Positions 1 through 7,903 of a DNA stretch of 56,651 nucleotides are shown here, in pieces. Source of the DNA: Alloyangia mangrovi (GTDB lineage Bacteria; Pseudomonadota; Alphaproteobacteria; Rhodobacterales; Rhodobacteraceae). The translations under genes and the position numbers were made by a program. The notes beneath the pieces were generated by a model. The model did not search any database. It was not told where the DNA came from and was given only the letters and a program-made list of their open reading frames with translations. Positions within the stretch are counted from its first letter, which is position 1; each line of letters starts with the position of its first letter. The stretch covers positions 1-56,651 of the forward strand of contig NZ_NTHN02000033.1 of NCBI RefSeq assembly GCF_002300555.2, read 5' to 3'.

Positions 1-131
1 CCCCGGCGCTGGCCTGACCCGGACCCGCGGCGCAGCGCCGCACTCCCGAATTCACCCGCCGGGCCGATGTGCCCGGAGCATGTCCCGCGCAGGCAGCGGT
101 GCGTCCGCGCGCGCGTCGGAGGAGACCCCCA

Positions 132-686
132 ATGAAGACCACCCTGATCACCGCCCTCGGCTTTGCCCTGCTGTCGGCCGCAGGCGCCCATGCGGACCAT
201 GAACACGCCGATCACAAGATGGAACACGGCCAGCAGATGGCCATGCACGCCGACGCGGTCTACGAGATCGGAGTCCTGCACATCGAGAACGCCTTCTCGC
301 GTGCCAGCCTGCCCAACCAGCCGGTGGGCGGCGGCTTCTTCACCGTGACCAACACTGGCGCCGAGGATGACCGGCTGATCTCTGCGAGCACCTCGCCGGA
401 GCGGGCCGACCACATGGAAATCCACGAGATGGCCATGGACGGGCAGGTGATGAAGATGCGCGAACTCCCCGACGGGCTGCCGATCCCCGCGGGCGAGACC
501 GTCGAGCTGAAGCCGGGCGGCTTCCACCTCATGATGATGGGCCTGAAGCAGCCGCTGGTCGAGGGCGAGAGCGTCACCATTTCGCTCACCTTCGAGAAGG
601 CCGGCACGATCGAGATCCCGCTGGCCATCGGCGCGCCCAACGCCAAGGGCGGCACGGCGCAGGGTCACATGACCCACGGCAACTGA
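132..686 (+). CDS. PCu(A)C-type periplasmic copper chaperone
   Basis: Likely carries Cu(I) in the periplasm and delivers it to the Cu(A) site of cytochrome oxidase. The 184-residue product begins with a signal peptide (about residues 1-21, ending GAHA). A short His/Met-rich stretch follows (DHEHADHKMEHGQQM), probably an extra metal-binding tail. The core carries the family ligand pattern: a His/Met cluster HMEIHEM, then downstream HLMMMG. I chose the ATG at 132 because GGAGGA at 118-123 lies 8 bases upstream; a GTG at 69 would add an Arg-rich extension ahead of the signal peptide. The SCO gene follows after 10 bases, which fits a joint role in oxidase copper loading. No oxidase subunit is inside the window. 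The family call is firm; the client enzyme is inferred. Confidence 0.9.
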   Translation: MKTTLITALGFALLSAAGAHADHEHADHKMEHGQQMAMHADAVYEIGVLHIENAFSRASLPNQPVGGGFFTVTNTGAEDDRLISASTSPERADHMEIHEMAMDGQVMKMRELPDGLPIPAGETVELKPGGFHLMMMGLKQPLVEGESVTISLTFEKAGTIEIPLAIGAPNAKGGTAQGHMTHGN

Positions 687-696
687 GGAGCGGGGC

Positions 697-1299
697 ATGC
701 GCAAGCCAGGCATCACCGCGTTACGTTTCGCGCTCTGGGGGCTGGTCCTTCTGGCCCTCGTCGCCCTGCTGTGGGTCCGCGTCCTTGCGCCGCGACTGGA
801 GCAGGACGTCACCGCCTCGCTGGGGCGCGGCGACTATCACCTGTCGGCCACCGACGGCAGCAGCTTCACCGAGGACAGCCTGAAGGGCGCGCCCTCGGCG
901 GTCTTCTTCGGCTTCACCCATTGCCCCGAGGTCTGCCCGACGACCCTTGGCGACATCGCCACCTGGCAGGAGGGGCTGGGCGAGGCGGGCAAGGTGCTGC
1001 GCGTCTTCTTCGTCACCGTCGATCCCGAGCGCGACACGGCCGAGCAGCTCGAGCAATATGTCTCCTGGGTGCCCGGGGTGCTGGGGGTCTCGGGCTCGCG
1101 CGAGGAGATGGACAAGGCGATCAAGGCCTTCCGCATCTACGCGCGCCGGGTGCCACTCGACGACGGCGGCTACACGATGGACCACTCGGCCATGGTGCTG
1201 CTCTTTGACGAGGGCGGCGACTACGCGGGGCTGATCAACTACCAGGAAGACTACGACCGGGCGCTCGGCAAGCTGCGCGCGCTGGTCGGGGCCTCCTGA
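697..1299 (+). CDS. SCO1/SenC family copper metallochaperone
   Basis: Thioredoxin-fold, membrane-anchored copper protein that works with PCu(A)C in Cu(A) assembly of cytochrome c oxidase. It has 200 residues with one N-terminal membrane helix (about 9-30). The copper/redox motif CPEVC is at residues 76-80 and the third ligand is His163 in MDHSAM. All three copper-binding residues are therefore present. The start follows a purine-rich GAGGAGCGGGG site and sits 10 bases after the PCu(A)C stop, so the two genes are probably co-transcribed. Related SCO proteins sometimes act only as thiol-disulfide reductases, which sequence cannot exclude. Confidence 0.93.
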   Translation: MRKPGITALRFALWGLVLLALVALLWVRVLAPRLEQDVTASLGRGDYHLSATDGSSFTEDSLKGAPSAVFFGFTHCPEVCPTTLGDIATWQEGLGEAGKVLRVFFVTVDPERDTAEQLEQYVSWVPGVLGVSGSREEMDKAIKAFRIYARRVPLDDGGYTMDHSAMVLLFDEGGDYAGLINYQEDYDRALGKLRALVGAS

Positions 1300-1419
1300 C
1301 AGCCGGCGCGGTAAAATCCGCCCGTTGGCAAGGGCTTGCCGATGCTCCGGCAGGGCCTTGCCGGGGCGCCGGGGCCGCGTCAGTCTGGCTGCAAAACCTA
1401 TAAATGGCGGAGCGGGCAG

Positions 1420-2658
1420 ATGGGCAACACAAGACGGACTTTCCTGATCACGGGCGGGGCGATGGCCCTTTTGGCGGGCTGCGGAGGCGGCGGCTATTCG
1501 GGCGGCGCCGGCGCCCCCGACGATCCCATGCTGCGGCCGCAGCCGAACCCCGGCTGGGACGCCTGGGTCGCCGGCTTCCGCGGCCGCGCGCTGTCGCAGG
1601 GCATCTCGGCGGGGACCTATGACACCGCCTTCCGGTCTGCGGGCTTCCTGCCCGGCGTGGTCGAGCGCGACCGCAGCCAGACCGAGTTCACCCGCACGCT
1701 CGAGGATTATCTCGCGATCACCGCCAACGAGCAGAAGGTCAGCCAGGGGCGGTCGGAGCTCAGCCGCAACATGGGCGTGCTGCGCGAGATCGAGGCGCGC
1801 TACGGCGTGCCGCCACATGTAGTTTGCGCGGTCTGGGGCATGGAAAGCAGCTACGGCACGCGGCGCGGCAACATCCCGGTGATCTCCGCCTGCTCGACGC
1901 TGGCCTTCGACGGGCGCCGTGGCGCCTTCTTCGAGCAGCAGACGCTGGCCGCCCTGCGCATCCTCGAACGCGGCGACATTGATCCCGCGCATCTCACCGG
2001 CAGCTGGGCCGGGGCGATGGGGCATACGCAGTTCATCCCCACCACCTACCAGAGCTACGCGGTCGATTTCCGTGGCGACGGGCGGCGCGACATCTGGTCG
2101 GACGATCCGACCGATGGGCTCGCCTCCACCGCAAACTACCTCTCGCGGAGCGGCTGGCGCCGCGGCGAGCCCTGGGGACTCGAGGTGCTGCTGCCCGCAG
2201 GCGGAGCCTCCATGGCGGGCGGATCGCGCAGCGGTGCGGGCTGGGCCGCGGCGGGAGTCCGCCCGGCGGCGGGCGGATCGCTGCCCTCGGGTTCGGGCAA
2301 GCTGCTGCTGCCGCAGGGCGCGGGCGGGCCGGCCTTCCTCGTCTACCGCAACTTCAACGTCATCCTGCGCTACAACAACGCGCAGAACTACGGGCTCGGG
2401 GTCGGCCACCTGTCGGACCGGCTGCTGGGGGCGGGACCGCTGCGCGGCAGCTTCCCGCCGGACCGCTACGGGCTGACCATCGAGGATCGGCGCGAGCTGC
2501 AGGGCCGGCTCAATTCGGCGGGCTATGACGCGGGCACGCCCGACGGGGTGCTGGGCAAGAAGACCACGGCCGCGATCGAGGGCTACCAGGCGCGGGTCGG
2601 GCTGCCGGTCACTGGCGAGCCCTCGCAGGGGCTTCTGGCGCAGTTGCGGCGCGGCTGA
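1420..2658 (+). CDS. Lytic murein transglycosylase, MltB type (GH103), lipoprotein
   Basis: Cleaves the MurNAc-GlcNAc bond of peptidoglycan to leave 1,6-anhydroMurNAc, acting from the periplasmic side. It has 412 residues. The N-terminus has a Tat-like/lipoprotein signal (TRRTFLITGG, then LAGC) with the lipidated Cys at residue 21. The SLT/MltB catalytic domain spans about 45-335, with the expected catalytic Glu142 in WGMESSYG. A C-terminal peptidoglycan-binding domain (about 350-408, YGLTIEDRRELQGRLN onward) resembles PG_binding_1. The start at 1420 places the signal peptide at the N-terminus; a GTG at 1336 would bury it. A Gly/Ser/Ala-rich stretch near residues 255-290 looks like a flexible insert. 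It stands alone on this strand, with a convergent gene downstream. Confidence 0.92.
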   Translation: MGNTRRTFLITGGAMALLAGCGGGGYSGGAGAPDDPMLRPQPNPGWDAWVAGFRGRALSQGISAGTYDTAFRSAGFLPGVVERDRSQTEFTRTLEDYLAITANEQKVSQGRSELSRNMGVLREIEARYGVPPHVVCAVWGMESSYGTRRGNIPVISACSTLAFDGRRGAFFEQQTLAALRILERGDIDPAHLTGSWAGAMGHTQFIPTTYQSYAVDFRGDGRRDIWSDDPTDGLASTANYLSRSGWRRGEPWGLEVLLPAGGASMAGGSRSGAGWAAAGVRPAAGGSLPSGSGKLLLPQGAGGPAFLVYRNFNVILRYNNAQNYGLGVGHLSDRLLGAGPLRGSFPPDRYGLTIEDRRELQGRLNSAGYDAGTPDGVLGKKTTAAIEGYQARVGLPVTGEPSQGLLAQLRRG

Positions 2659-2686
2659 GCGCCGCGCCCCTTCCTTCAGACAGGAG

Positions 2687-3181
2687 TCACACCCCCGCGC
2701 TGCCGCCGAGCGCGGCCTGCAGGTCGGCCAACGTCTTCTTCTCGGCATCCGAGACCGCCTCGCCGCCGAAGCCAAGGAACCCGCCCTCCTTGGCCGCCTC
2801 GGCGGTGCGGGTGGCGGTGTCGATGAGGAACTCCGAGAAGGCCCCGGCCTCTTCCGGCGCGGTGGTCTTCACCGTGCCGAGGATCTCGGACAGGCGGGCG
2901 ATCGCGGCATCGGTGATCTCGGGCGGCTTCTTGCCCTTCACCAGCGCCTTCACCCCGTCCATCGCGGCCGAGCGGCCCTCGGAGGTCTTGTAGGCCTCTG
3001 CCACCTCGGCGGCGAGCGAGCCCGCGGAGGCATCCTTGAGCGAGCCGGCCATCGCCGCGCTTTCCTGGACCGCGCCGATCAGGCCGCCGGGATCCGCGGC
3101 GGTGATCGCCAGCCCGGCCAGCATCGGGGCCTCGAGAACCATCGCCCAGTCGGTCTCGGTGAATTTTTCCTTGAGTGCCAT
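2687..3181 (-). CDS. Conserved hypothetical protein, 164 aa
   Basis: I do not recognise a named family. The product is Ala-rich, mostly helical in appearance, with no signal peptide and no clear membrane helix. Its start is supported by reverse-strand GGAGGCTCTC just before ATG at 3181. Features visible are an acidic/Lys-rich middle (GVKALVKGKKPPE), a Gly-rich FLGFGGEA loop near residue 135 and an Ala/Gly-rich tail. It converges on the transglycosylase gene with a 28-base gap, so no operon partner is apparent. It is likely cytosolic. Coding potential is supported by a strong GC3 pattern over the full length. Confidence 0.75.
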   Translation of the reverse strand: MALKEKFTETDWAMVLEAPMLAGLAITAADPGGLIGAVQESAAMAGSLKDASAGSLAAEVAEAYKTSEGRSAAMDGVKALVKGKKPPEITDAAIARLSEILGTVKTTAPEEAGAFSEFLIDTATRTAEAAKEGGFLGFGGEAVSDAEKKTLADLQAALGGSAGV

Positions 3182-3424
3182 GAGAGCCTCCGCTCAATCG
3201 TTGTGTGAGTCCGTTACGGATGTCCGGCGACGGGCCGTCGGAAAATTGTCCGGCGCAAGGCCGGAGTGGGACGCAGGCTGAAAATTCGCTGCCTGCGATT
3301 GTCTGAAATGGGCGGGTCCGGCCTCAAACTTCTGGCCAGTCCCGGTGCTAAGGGCCTGAGCCGGAACGCTTGGAGCCTAGCTCAACCGGGGCGGGTGATC
3401 CAGCGCGGACCCGCCGGATGGCGT
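3182..3424. other. Intergenic region, no gene seen
   Basis: About 240 bases separate two minus-strand genes. It includes short direct and inverted GC-rich motifs (CCGGCGACGGGCCGTCGG, GTCCGGCGCAAGGCCGGA) that may form small hairpins. I see no open frame with a ribosome-binding site. Confidence 0.5.
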
Positions 3425-4936
3425 TCAGGCGCGCGCGGTGATCACTTTTCCGCCTACGGGCGACAGGGTGCCGGGGAGGGCGCTGCGCCGCGCGAGGTGG
3501 GTATAGACCTCGTCCGCCTCGGCAAAGAGCGCCGGATCGTAGAGATCTTGCGGCGCGCGGTCCGGGGTGAGGCGGAAGTGGGCGCCGAAATCGATCCTGC
3601 CGGGCGCCACGTCGAGCTCGTCGCAGAGCGCCTCGAGTGTCTCCTGCGGGGCGGCGCGCATGTCGTCCTGCAGCACGAAGAGGCAACGGTCCTCGAAGCG
3701 CCGTACGTATCCGAAGGCCCGCAGCCAGTAGTTGATCCAATAGTCCGGCGTCGTGGTCTCATAAGCGACGGGATCGAAGCCCGGAAACAGCAGCGGCCTG
3801 TGGATCCGACCGAACTCGAAATGGCCGATGTCGCGCATGTAGCGGCGGATGAACTCGTCGTCCTGCTGCAGCTTCAGGAAGTTCAGGTGCTGGCGCAACA
3901 GCGAGGCGGCATGGGTCTCGGGCCGGCGCAGCGGCACCACGATGCGGCAGCCCGGGAAAGCTTCGAGCAGGTAGGGGATGCGGGCGATATTGGCGTTGTT
4001 CTTCGAGCAGTAGCGGGCCGGGGCGTCGGGGCTTCGGGCGTGGATCACCTTGCGCATCTGCCGGGCGATGAAGGCCTCGGCCGCCGGATCACGGTCCTCG
4101 GCCTGCCAGAGCGCGATGCCTTGGGGGCCGTACTTGCCGGGCCAGAGCGTCTTCCACAGCACCTCCTCGAAGGCCTCGGGACTGTCGAGGTCGATCTCGA
4201 GCCCGTCGCCATGGGCGCGCTCGTGCCGCCCCACGTCGCGCCCGCGCCCGCCGGCGAGCCGGTTCCACAGCGCCGGCGCGGTGACGAAGGGCATGTCGCG
4301 ATAGGTGTGCGTGGCGATGGCTGGCACCTCGTGCAGCGCGTTGAGCAGCGCCGTGGTGCCGCCCCGCGCCAGCGAGGTGACGAAGATCGGCGGGCCGCTC
4401 GGCTCCTGCATCGCCCCGGGCATCAGCCGATCCTCGAGCTTCGAGGCGCTCTTCAGCACCACCGGGCTGGCAAAGGCCAGCATGTGGAAGAAGCGGTCGG
4501 CGGTGGAATAGCGGTTGATCTCGGGCAGCGCCTCGGGATCGTGCCGGCCCGGGCCGCGCAGGCGGCGAAGGGCCTCGGCCCCGGCGATCGCGGCCACCGA
4601 GACGACGAAGATGTAGTCGAGCCGCAGCATCAGCGAGAGGACCGCCTCGCGCGGGACCAGACCAATGAGGTCGGCGGCGAGCACCGGCAGCGCGGCCAGC
4701 GCCAGGGACAGGGCAAAGCGCCAGAAGATGCCGAAGGCCGCGCCGATCAGCGCAAAGCCGGCGCGGCGCACGGCGATCTCCTTGGCGGCGTCGTCGAGCT
4801 CGCTGTCCATCATCGCGGTGATGCCGGTCATCGCGGTGCCGAGCGCGGTGCGGCACACCGGCACGACCCTGCTGCGCCAGAGCCCGAGGCCGAAACCGGC
4901 CACCGCCAGCAGCGAGACGACGAAGGCGGCGATCAT
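3425..4936 (-). CDS. Membrane-anchored sulfotransferase family protein
   Basis: Predicted to transfer sulfate from PAPS to a hydroxyl acceptor; the substrate is unknown. It has 503 residues. The N-terminal 125 residues contain several hydrophobic segments (about 2-20, 60-95, 105-122), so the enzyme is probably anchored in the inner membrane with a cytoplasmic catalytic domain. The PAPS 5'-phosphosulfate loop is SLARGGTTAL (188-197) and the 3'-phosphate motif is PLRRPETHAASLL (335-347). The start overlaps the stop of the upstream 74-residue protein (ATGA), implying translational coupling. The arylsulfotransferase-like gene lies just upstream on the same strand. The fold assignment is confident; the acceptor is not inferable. 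Confidence 0.85.
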   Translation of the reverse strand: MIAAFVVSLLAVAGFGLGLWRSRVVPVCRTALGTAMTGITAMMDSELDDAAKEIAVRRAGFALIGAAFGIFWRFALSLALAALPVLAADLIGLVPREAVLSLMLRLDYIFVVSVAAIAGAEALRRLRGPGRHDPEALPEINRYSTADRFFHMLAFASPVVLKSASKLEDRLMPGAMQEPSGPPIFVTSLARGGTTALLNALHEVPAIATHTYRDMPFVTAPALWNRLAGGRGRDVGRHERAHGDGLEIDLDSPEAFEEVLWKTLWPGKYGPQGIALWQAEDRDPAAEAFIARQMRKVIHARSPDAPARYCSKNNANIARIPYLLEAFPGCRIVVPLRRPETHAASLLRQHLNFLKLQQDDEFIRRYMRDIGHFEFGRIHRPLLFPGFDPVAYETTTPDYWINYWLRAFGYVRRFEDRCLFVLQDDMRAAPQETLEALCDELDVAPGRIDFGAHFRLTPDRAPQDLYDPALFAEADEVYTHLARRSALPGTLSPVGGKVITARA

Positions 4937-5157
4937 TTGCGCGTGTCACCGCGCGCGGCGGCCCGGCTCTTCAGCATCCGCTTGAGCGGGTACCAGACCA
5001 GTCCGGCGATGAGCAGGAGCACACCGAGCAGGATGGCGACGGTGACCGCGATGGCGCCGAGCCCGGCGCCGGGCCCGATATAGGCGGCGGCCGGGTCGGG
5101 CAGACCCATGCCGAAACTCAGGAGCAGGAGCGCCGCGAGGCGTGCATAAGGCGTCAT
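4933..5157 (-). CDS. Small exported/membrane protein, 74 aa, IGPGAGL motif
   Basis: Small protein with an N-terminal hydrophobic segment (TPYARLAALLLLSFGMGL) resembling a signal sequence. An AYIGPGAGLGAI motif follows, then a second strong membrane helix (AVTVAILLGVLLLIAGLV) and a basic tail (LKRMLKSRAAARGDTRK). The start at 5157 is preceded on its strand by AAGGAGACCCC. Its stop overlaps the sulfotransferase start by ATGA, so the two are translationally linked. It lies 50 bases downstream of the arylsulfotransferase-like gene. Function is unknown; it may be a membrane partner or localiser for one of the two sulfotransferase-type proteins. Confidence 0.8.
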   Translation of the reverse strand: MTPYARLAALLLLSFGMGLPDPAAAYIGPGAGLGAIAVTVAILLGVLLLIAGLVWYPLKRMLKSRAAARGDTRK

Positions 5158-5207
5158 CTGTCGGGGTCTCCTTGTCGAAGGGGGGGAAGGGCCGGCCTTG
5201 GACGGGG

Positions 5208-6581
5208 CTAGGGCTGGGTGCAGGTCTCCCAGACGGTTTCGAAATAGCCGGGAGGATAGACATCGGCGTTGGTGATCTCGCCGACATGGGCGTCGTCGAA
5301 GGCGTTGATGTATTCCCAGACCACCTCGCCCTCGGCGCTGGTCTGGATCACCCGGCCGCCGTCGAACTCGGCGATCACCATGCCGCCGTCGGGCAGGAGC
5401 TCGTGCTGGCCGCGGATCGCCGAGAGCATCTCCTGCCCCGGGGCCTCGCCGAAGAGCACCTCTATTTCGCCACTGCCGGGCTCGACGGCGGTGATGTTGG
5501 TGACCTTGGGCGTGTCGAGGTCGAGCACCTCGCCGGGGTAATCCGTACGGTAGACGTTGTTGTTGAAAATCGAGATGCGCCCGTCGGGGCGGAACTCGGG
5601 ATCGTGCTGGCGCAGCCAGGGGCCGGTCTGGTGCCACTTCACGTCCCAGCTCACCGGGTCGACCACCATGACGAGGTTGAGATCGCGCATCGAGACCAGC
5701 AGGTCCCCGGTCTCGAACTGCGGATAGGCGGCGGCATAGGCCGCGGGCAGCTCGGCCACCTTGTTGGAATGCACCAGCTCATCGCGGTCGGGGGACTCGC
5801 GGCTGAAGTCCGCCCCGTTGGCGGTCAGCAACGCTTCGAGATGGGCGTCGCGAAGGATCTTCGGGATCGACACCTCAAGCTCGATCTCGCCCGCTTCGCT
5901 GATCTTCATGATCGTGTCTTCCTTGATCTCCAGTCCACTCGCCGAGGATGAGAAGGGCGGCATGCGGTCCGGCGCATCGGAGTCCAGCCAGCGCTGGCGG
6001 CCGAGCAGCCAGTAGCCGCCGCCCGCTGCGGGAACGATCGAATGATGGGTGCGCTCGTTCAGCGTCCAGACCACCTCGCCGCAGGGCGAGAGTTTCACCG
6101 TGCCGCAGTATTCGTAGTTGAAGACGACCTCTCCCCTCGGCGTCACAAGCGCGCCGTGCTGGTCGACGTTGAGCGTGCTGGCGAGATCGCAGACCCGGGT
6201 CTCGGCGTCGGGAAAGTGGGTGAAATAGTCGAGCGTCCACTTGCGCATCACGCTGCCGTCGCGGCGCACCAGCCGGGCCTGGTTCTCGTCGTCGAAGAAC
6301 CCTGCCATGAAGACCAGCGTGCCGTCGTCGACGATCTTGTTGACGGTCACGCCCTCGCCCATGCCGCGCGACGGCTGCAGGTGGTGGCGCCGGGGGTGGC
6401 TGGTCAGGTCGTTATGCCCCAGCGTGGTGAGCATGTCGTAGGTGAGCTCGAGTTGGGGGGCCGGGAAGAGATGCTTGCGCGTGGCAATGGAGCCGTAAAG
6501 AAACCCGGCGCCGAGAAGGGCAACCAAAAGGCACACGGAAAATATGCGCCGAGCGATCTTGTCGGAGAATTGCGACATCAA
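5208..6581 (-). CDS. Arylsulfotransferase (ASST)-like protein
   Basis: The 457-residue product has one N-terminal membrane helix (about 12-32) and a large extracytoplasmic domain that looks like a beta-propeller: repeated blades such as GDLLVSMRDLNLVMVVDP, GRISIFNNN and GGMVIAEFDGGRVIQT. This matches the ASST/PQQ-like families, whose studied members move sulfate between phenolic compounds without PAPS. His residues occur in THHSIV and DDAHVGEIT, but I cannot map the catalytic His with certainty, so it may be a non-catalytic relative. The start is ATG 6581 or the next ATG at 6578. It leads an apparent operon with the 74-residue protein and the PAPS sulfotransferase. Confidence 0.78.
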   Translation of the reverse strand: MMSQFSDKIARRIFSVCLLVALLGAGFLYGSIATRKHLFPAPQLELTYDMLTTLGHNDLTSHPRRHHLQPSRGMGEGVTVNKIVDDGTLVFMAGFFDDENQARLVRRDGSVMRKWTLDYFTHFPDAETRVCDLASTLNVDQHGALVTPRGEVVFNYEYCGTVKLSPCGEVVWTLNERTHHSIVPAAGGGYWLLGRQRWLDSDAPDRMPPFSSSASGLEIKEDTIMKISEAGEIELEVSIPKILRDAHLEALLTANGADFSRESPDRDELVHSNKVAELPAAYAAAYPQFETGDLLVSMRDLNLVMVVDPVSWDVKWHQTGPWLRQHDPEFRPDGRISIFNNNVYRTDYPGEVLDLDTPKVTNITAVEPGSGEIEVLFGEAPGQEMLSAIRGQHELLPDGGMVIAEFDGGRVIQTSAEGEVVWEYINAFDDAHVGEITNADVYPPGYFETVWETCTQP

Positions 6582-6767
6582 ATGTGGCTTTCGAAAATCT
6601 GACGAGCCCCGGGAAAACTAGGGAGGAGCCGGCTCGGCGAGACATACGTCCAAGCGTCGGTCAGTCTTGTACAGCCTCCGCGTAATCGCAAGCTTTTCGT
6701 AAGATTTGTGGGGAATCGTGCCGAAAGCCCGGGGTTGCACCAGCGCCGCTGCAGCGGCGCGGCGCGC
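6582..6767. promoter_or_regulatory. Intergenic region carrying the sulfotransferase-cassette promoter
   Basis: This 186-base region precedes the ASST-like gene and follows the end of the winged-helix gene, both on the minus strand. It contains a less GC-rich patch around 6690-6715 (AGCTTTTCGTAAGATTTG). No convincing -35/-10 pair could be chosen by eye, and no intrinsic terminator is evident. Confidence 0.35.
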
Positions 6768-7470
6768 TCAGACGACCTCGATCACGTCCTTGTCGATGGC
6801 CAGGTGATAGCCCTTGCGGGCGATGTTGCGCACCAACAGCTCGCTGACCATCTGGTTGCCCAGCCCGTCGCGCAGCCGCTTGATCCGGGTCGCCCCGGCC
6901 GCCTCCTCGCAGTCGGTGGGATCGCGGCCCGAGATCATCCCTTCGATCTGCGCGCCGGTCAGTGTCTCGTCGTCCATGCGCGCCTCGGCCAGCACGGAGA
7001 GCGTCTCGATCATCGCCGCGGTCAGCTTGAAGCCCATGGTGTTGAGATAGACCATATTCTCTTCCCGGCTGATGATCAGCGAGCTGACCTGGATGCCCGA
7101 GCGCTCGATCTGCGCCATGCGCCGGTTCATCCCCGCCAGCATCACCAGGAAGACCAGAGCGGCCACCAGCATGGCGGCGGCGAAGACCAGCAGCACGAAG
7201 ATCACCATCCGGTAGCTCGCCAGCGTGTCGGCAAAGGCGGTGCCCGAGAGCGCGAGAATCTCCAGCAGCTTCAATTCGGCCTGGGCGGTGAGGTCATGCT
7301 CGACGAAGATCCGCTCGACCCGCGCGTTGAAGGCATTGCCGTCGGGCAGGGTGAACATCAGCACCGCGCCAGCAAGCACCAGCAGGGCGACGATCGCGGC
7401 GATTCCGAAGGTGACGATGCGCCCCCCCCGCGCGGCGGGCGTCAGTAGCGGAGATAGAACTCGCCGGCAT
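6768..7470 (-). CDS. Membrane-anchored winged-helix protein (frameshifted at C8 run)
   Basis: The product has two membrane helices (IVTFGIAAIVALLVLAGAV and YRMVIFVLLVFAAAMLV...) separated by about 45 residues. A C-terminal winged-helix-like domain follows (SREENMVYLNTMGFKLTAAMIETLSVLAEA ... MVSELLVRNIARKGYHL). The open frame as written has no ATG, GTG or TTG ahead of the first helix. If one C is removed from the C8 run at 7422-7429, the frame joins an ATG at 7470 preceded by AAGAAGAAG, giving 233 residues and overlapping the upstream gene by 29 bases. I take 7470 as the start on that basis. A membrane-bound transcription regulator is plausible but inferred; the DNA-binding role is not shown. 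Confidence 0.65.
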
Positions 7471-7732
7471 TCTTCTTCTTTTCTTCCGAGGGCGGCTGTT
7501 CGGACAATGCCACGACGCTCAGCAGCGTCCAGCCGTTGCGGTCGAGCCGGATCTCCAGCTGGGCGGCCGCGGTGTTCTTCGACGGGCAGGTGTCCGTCGG
7601 CAGGAGGGCGATGCCGTACTGCAGGCGCAGCGGGTCGTCCTGTTTGGCCTTGTACTCCGCGTAGCACTCGGCCTGCGCCGCAGAGGCGCCGAGGGCGAGC
7701 GAGAACGAGAGGGCGAGAAGCGGGGTGTTCAT
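7442..7732 (-). CDS. Small exported protein, 96 aa, unknown function
   Basis: It begins with a clear signal peptide (MNTPLLALSFSLALGASAAQA, cleavage near residue 21). A mature domain of about 75 residues follows with two cysteines (AECYAEYKAK and PTDTCPSK), which could form a disulfide. It is likely periplasmic. No named family is recognised. The ribosome-binding site is poor, because the upstream region on this strand is pyrimidine-rich and contains a C7 run. It lies directly upstream of, and overlaps, the membrane winged-helix gene. That coupling suggests the two act together, possibly as a signal-sensing partner (inference). Confidence 0.7.
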   Translation of the reverse strand: MNTPLLALSFSLALGASAAQAECYAEYKAKQDDPLRLQYGIALLPTDTCPSKNTAAAQLEIRLDRNGWTLLSVVALSEQPPSEEKKKNAGEFYLRY

Positions 7733-7903
7733 GGGGGGGAGACTGAGCGCGCGGCGCGCGCAATTCAATAGCCCCGGACGGATAGGTGGCGGATATCCGA
7801 TAACATTGCAGGGATATTGCCTGTTTTCCCGGGGAGGGCCGAGGGTCGGGACAGGTCGCGGCAGCCGCCGTGATGCCCCACAGAATCCCGAAGGAGACAG
7901 CCC

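Noticed and set aside
1-17. Possible 3' end of an upstream plus-strand gene (reading P-A-L-A-stop)
   Set aside because: Only four codons are visible, so it cannot be assigned to any protein.
1333-1364. Terminator after the SCO gene
   Set aside because: Two short GC hairpins (including CCGGCA/TGCCGG at 1347-1364) are present but without a T tract; not enough to call.
721-2775. A 684-codon minus-strand open frame over the SCO and transglycosylase genes
   Set aside because: It is a high-GC shadow antisense to two well-supported genes, is rich in Arg/Ala/Gly and has no domain.
3266-5083. A 605-codon plus-strand frame over the sulfotransferase
   Set aside because: Antisense to a gene with clear PAPS-binding motifs; composition is typical of shadow frames.
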